A DNA stretch of 44,883 nucleotides from the NCBI GenBank assembly GCA_016743995.1, contig JADGFG010000010.1, forward strand, positions 1 through 44,883, written 5' to 3'. Of this stretch, positions 41,990 through 44,883 are shown piece by piece (positions within the stretch are counted from its first letter, which is position 1; every line of letters starts with the position of its first letter). A program made the position numbers and the translations under genes. The notes beneath the pieces were generated by a model. That model saw only the letters and a program-made list of their open reading frames with translations, was not told where the DNA came from and did not search any database. The stretch is from Kangiellaceae bacterium (GTDB taxonomy: Bacteria; Pseudomonadota; Gammaproteobacteria; Enterobacterales; Kangiellaceae).

Positions 41990-43181
41990 CGTCGACAAAT
42001 GGCAACGTCCGTCGCTGGATGCAAACGCTCAGATTGAGACAAAAGTTGCGACTATGCTCTCACAAATCCGAACCCAGGGTGATTCAGCTATCGAGAAATT
42101 TTCACTCGAATTTGACCAGACCGTACCAGAGGTTATCCCTTTAAAACCTTTTGATGAATACCAGCTTGACTCAAAACTGGCTGAGTCTATTCAATTTGCG
42201 GCCAGCAGAATTGAGCAGTTTGCAAAGTTTCAGAAAGAGGGAATCAATAGCAAAAGTTTTTCTGACGAGTATGGAGCATTTGGCCAGGTTGTTTCTCCCA
42301 TTGAACGGATTGGCGCTTACATTCCCGGTGGACGTTACCCATTGATATCAACGGCATTAATGACACTGATCCCGGCAAAAATCGCAGGATGCTCCATCAG
42401 AATAGCCTGCTCACCTTCCACTAACCCGGCATTACTGGCGGCAGCATCACTGGCTGGCGCAACACAGTTTATTCAGGTCGGTGGAGTCCAGGCCATAGGC
42501 GCTTTAGCTTATGGCTATAACCAACAGTCCGCAGTCGATTTAATTGCAGGGCCCGGCAATGCCTGGGTAAACGAAGCAAAAAAACAGGTTCAGAGTCTGG
42601 TTAAAATTGATGGCCTGGCGGGGCCCAGTGAACTACTCGCTTTGTGTGACAAACATCAACCAGTCAACTGGTTAGCACTGGATGCGCTTGCTCAGGCAGA
42701 ACATGATCCGCTCGCCTGCTCTTTAATTGCAAGCGACAGCGCTGAGTGGCTAGAGTCCTTACTCAACTATCTTAAAAGCAACAGCCAGTTTAAGCCGCTG
42801 ATAGACAATCAACAAATACAACTCATCTACGCTGAAAGCAAAGAACAACTTATTCAATTTAGTGAAAGCTATGCCGCCGAACATTTAATGTTGTGTCACG
42901 CAAAAATCAGTGCCGAAGAGTTAACCAACTATGGATCTTTATTCATTGGTGCCGACAGCGCAGTAGCGCTGGGAGATTATATCAGCGGTCCTAACCATAC
43001 TTTACCAACATCAGGCTACGCCAGACAAACCGGTGGGCTCAGTGTTAATACCTTTTTGAGAATTCTGACAGTCCAGCAGGTCAATCAGGACGGCCGTGTA
43101 TTACTGGCTAATAAAGCAATGCCAATTGCTGATGCTGAAGGGCTGACATTTCATTATGACAGTTTAAAAGCCAGAACCTGA
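41979..43181 (+). CDS. hisD: Histidinol dehydrogenase HisD
   Basis: Zinc- and NAD-dependent four-electron oxidation of histidinol to histidine, the last step. I start at the ATG at 41979 (MIINVDKWQRP, 400 residues) because AGGAG sits eight bases upstream; the frame runs further back into the upstream gene. It overlaps the HisA-I-E gene by 11 bp. Conserved motifs are ERIGAYIPGGRYPL, DLIAGPGNAWVNEAKKQV, GLAGPSELL, AQAEHDP, the EHLML segment and GPNHTLPTSGYARQTGGLSV, which hold the zinc and catalytic His residues. It is the last gene in the operon, unlike enteric operons where hisD is second. Confidence 0.95.
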   Translation: MIINVDKWQRPSLDANAQIETKVATMLSQIRTQGDSAIEKFSLEFDQTVPEVIPLKPFDEYQLDSKLAESIQFAASRIEQFAKFQKEGINSKSFSDEYGAFGQVVSPIERIGAYIPGGRYPLISTALMTLIPAKIAGCSIRIACSPSTNPALLAAASLAGATQFIQVGGVQAIGALAYGYNQQSAVDLIAGPGNAWVNEAKKQVQSLVKIDGLAGPSELLALCDKHQPVNWLALDALAQAEHDPLACSLIASDSAEWLESLLNYLKSNSQFKPLIDNQQIQLIYAESKEQLIQFSESYAAEHLMLCHAKISAEELTNYGSLFIGADSAVALGDYISGPNHTLPTSGYARQTGGLSVNTFLRILTVQQVNQDGRVLLANKAMPIADAEGLTFHYDSLKART

Positions 43182-43194
43182 TTTAAAGTCATGA

Positions 43195-43230
43195 TTTCAA
43201 AACCTGTTTTCAAAACCTGTTTTCAAAACA
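43195..43230. repeat. 13-bp tandem repeat after hisD
   Basis: About 2.8 copies of TTTCAAAACCTGT beginning 14 bp beyond the hisD stop codon, in the short gap to the convergent transglutaminase-like gene. No hairpin terminator for hisD was recognised here. Confidence 0.85.
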
Positions 43231-43259
43231 TAAGTCATCTACCAATACCGGGTGTCAGG

Positions 43260-44696
43260 TTAATCAATTCGAATGACCTGAGCCCTGGTGTTCACATAGT
43301 CCGGCATTACCTGGCCTATCGTTGCCCCGATATAAGTTGGGTCAGCAGAAACAATTTTTCCTTTTCGCTCAATGCCTGTTGAAACATGTCCAGGATAATT
43401 TAATACCACAACCGACTCATTTAATATCTGCCTGACTAACCAGGCAAATAAAACAGCGCGGTCTTCACAATCAGAAGCCTGATAATGCAATGTTTCTTCC
43501 AGCATCAGATAGTTTTCTTCTCCAAATTGCTTTGCATCAACAGCGTAAGGAAAGGCCTGATGAATAACAGCCAGTAAATGATTCACCTTTTCATCTCGCT
43601 CCCCCTGAATTTGTGAAGTCAGCTGCAGCAATCCTTTCTGAGTTCTATCATCCACTGGCGCATTGAAATAATAACTTAAATCCAGTTGTGGATAAGTAGA
43701 AAAGTATCTGACCCTTTCATAATCATAAGGAATGGTTAACCGATAAATTTTATCTGCGATTCGATATTCGATTTTTCGCTGTCTGATTAATGGCTGAGTA
43801 GAAATGCTTTTTTTAAAACTGAGTTCCATAGGCTTTCCCTGATGATTGTAATTCCCCTGATAGCTGGTTATTTTTCCTTTTAATTTATCTGAAAGTTGAT
43901 AATAGCGCTCACCGTCAAATTGATAAAATGAACGACTATAGATACGTTGTTTTGCGGTAAACAACAAAACAGCCGCCCCATTATTCAACGCAATACGAAC
44001 CTGATAACCTGATTTATTCATCAAAAACCAGCTCAGCGCTCGCGCATGGTTGAGTGACGGACTCACTTGTAAACTGTACTGGCTGATTAATTGCCAGAAT
44101 GCCCAATCAGATAAAATAAGCGACTTTTTATAATGACTTAATCTTTGCAAAGTCAGCTGATACTTAGTCACTGCACTTTGTTTCCAGAACCGGATTAAAC
44201 CACGTTGATTATTCAGCCGGTGATCTGGCCACGTCATCACAGGAAACTGAAGTTTATTGCCATAAAACAGAAAATTCAGATTTTGTTCTGTGCCTGAGAT
44301 ATTCTCTGGTCTGGTGTTGACCGATAGCGCCTGTTTTTTTTCTGCTTCTACCTGTTGAGACTGAATGCCCTTTAAAGCACGTTTTTTATTGACTGATTTA
44401 ATTTCATCAGGATATTCTGGTTTGGGTTTGCCATCACGAACCAGAGGCTTTTTCTGCTCAAATGCCTGCCAGTTTATTTCCAGCATTGCAATAAATTCTC
44501 TGTCTTGTTTTTCGAGGAAACCATCAAAATTTTTTTGTTGCTTTTCTACAAAACGATCAAAGTCTGCCTGAAAATCTGCGCTCTTTTCTCTAGCTGAATC
44601 CTGTGCCAGACACGTCCACGACATCAATAACAATATCCAGACAAATCGCTTCAGCCCAAAATTTTTTTTATACTTAGTCAATTGCTGCTTATACAT
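43260..44696 (-). CDS. Secreted transglutaminase-like protein
   Basis: A 478-residue protein with an N-terminal signal peptide (KRFVWILLLMSWTCLA, then QDSARE), followed by a charged, probably helical region (about 36-120) and a long middle region of unknown fold. The C-terminal transglutaminase/protease-like core has the Cys-His-Asp triad: Cys410 (SDCEDRAVLFAWLVR), His437 (YPGHVSTG) and Asp452 (SADPTYIGATIG). The motif DCEDRA is typical of bacterial transglutaminase-like peptidases. It presumably acts in the periplasm, perhaps on peptides or peptidoglycan-linked proteins, but no substrate can be read. It is convergent with hisD. A family with this full-length architecture is not recognised. 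Confidence 0.75.
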   Translation of the reverse strand: MYKQQLTKYKKNFGLKRFVWILLLMSWTCLAQDSAREKSADFQADFDRFVEKQQKNFDGFLEKQDREFIAMLEINWQAFEQKKPLVRDGKPKPEYPDEIKSVNKKRALKGIQSQQVEAEKKQALSVNTRPENISGTEQNLNFLFYGNKLQFPVMTWPDHRLNNQRGLIRFWKQSAVTKYQLTLQRLSHYKKSLILSDWAFWQLISQYSLQVSPSLNHARALSWFLMNKSGYQVRIALNNGAAVLLFTAKQRIYSRSFYQFDGERYYQLSDKLKGKITSYQGNYNHQGKPMELSFKKSISTQPLIRQRKIEYRIADKIYRLTIPYDYERVRYFSTYPQLDLSYYFNAPVDDRTQKGLLQLTSQIQGERDEKVNHLLAVIHQAFPYAVDAKQFGEENYLMLEETLHYQASDCEDRAVLFAWLVRQILNESVVVLNYPGHVSTGIERKGKIVSADPTYIGATIGQVMPDYVNTRAQVIRID

Positions 44697-44883
44697 CGTT
44701 TTCTATTTTAGATACTCTTTTTTAATTTCACTGATTAACTGAGATGGACAATTTTCAGTTTGTCACACTGAAAATTGAACTTCTTCCGCCGACAGACTAC
44801 TATCAGATCTACTTTCTGCTCTATGCTCTATGCTCTATGCTCTATGCTCTATGCTCTATGCTCAGGCGAGCTTACACCTGTCT
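44697..44883. other. Window-end intergenic sequence
   Basis: 187 bp upstream of the transglutaminase-like gene, with a heptamer array near its end. A partial inverted repeat ATTTTCAGTTTGTCACACTGAAAAT (44750-44774) is visible. No gene is supported; the neighbouring gene lies beyond the window. Confidence 0.5.
44818..44862. repeat. Heptamer tandem repeat near the window end
   Basis: Six perfect copies of CTATGCT (44821-44862) preceded by a partial copy (GCT). It differs in sequence from the GCTTAGT array at the other edge of the window but has the same unit length and similar copy number. Confidence 0.95.

Overview
The window is a chromosomal segment of a moderately AT-rich gammaproteobacterium. 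The evidence for this is the gene order purH / fis-dusB / prmA, phoB-phoR, priA, rpmE and hldE, a CsrB/RsmZ-type small RNA with a GacA/UvrY-like box, and outer-membrane components (Wzi-like protein, small beta-barrel). Hydroxyproline use fits a marine or host-associated lifestyle, but that is inference. I see no prophage, insertion sequence, CRISPR array, tRNA or rRNA.

Layout. 0-5.9 kb (all minus strand): purH, fis, dusB, a DUF3426 zinc-ribbon membrane protein and prmA. 5.9-15.3 kb: a trans-4-hydroxy-L-proline module with 4-hydroxyproline 2-epimerase, alpha-ketoglutarate semialdehyde dehydrogenase, a DapA-family pyrroline-hydroxycarboxylate deaminase, two M24 X-Pro peptidases, a DadA-like flavin dehydrogenase and a GntR-type regulator with two predicted winged-helix domains. 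Two nearly identical 19-bp motifs lie upstream of the two peptidase genes and are the best operator candidates. 15.3-21.5 kb: an RlmI-like rRNA methyltransferase, then (minus strand) phoB-phoR and a DUF47-Pit phosphate uptake pair. 21.5-28.2 kb: rpmE with a structured leader, a secreted thermonuclease-like protein whose start region overlaps the rpmE terminator, an NAD-malic enzyme, priA and a beta-carbonic anhydrase.

28.3-34.8 kb: an unannotated GGA-rich small RNA gene on the minus strand, with promoter, distal GacA-like box and terminator. It is followed by the minus-strand run hldE - DUF423 - a 57-aa membrane protein, then a Wzi-like protein and two glycosyltransferase-like genes. 35.1-43.2 kb: a small outer-membrane barrel, then a complete histidine operon: hisL leader peptide with five consecutive His codons and attenuator, hisG, hisC fused to a HAD phosphatase, hisB, hisH, hisF, a HisA-HisI-HisE triple fusion, and hisD. 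With the HAD domain as histidinol-phosphatase, every step from PRPP/ATP to histidine is encoded in seven structural genes. 43.3-44.7 kb: a secreted transglutaminase-like protein.

A recurring oddity is short tandem repeats (7-18 bp units) right after stop codons or inside a few reading frames. Examples lie at both window edges (heptamers), after the DapA-like gene, the flavin dehydrogenase, the nuclease, priA and hisD, and in-frame in the DUF3426 and rRNA methyltransferase genes.
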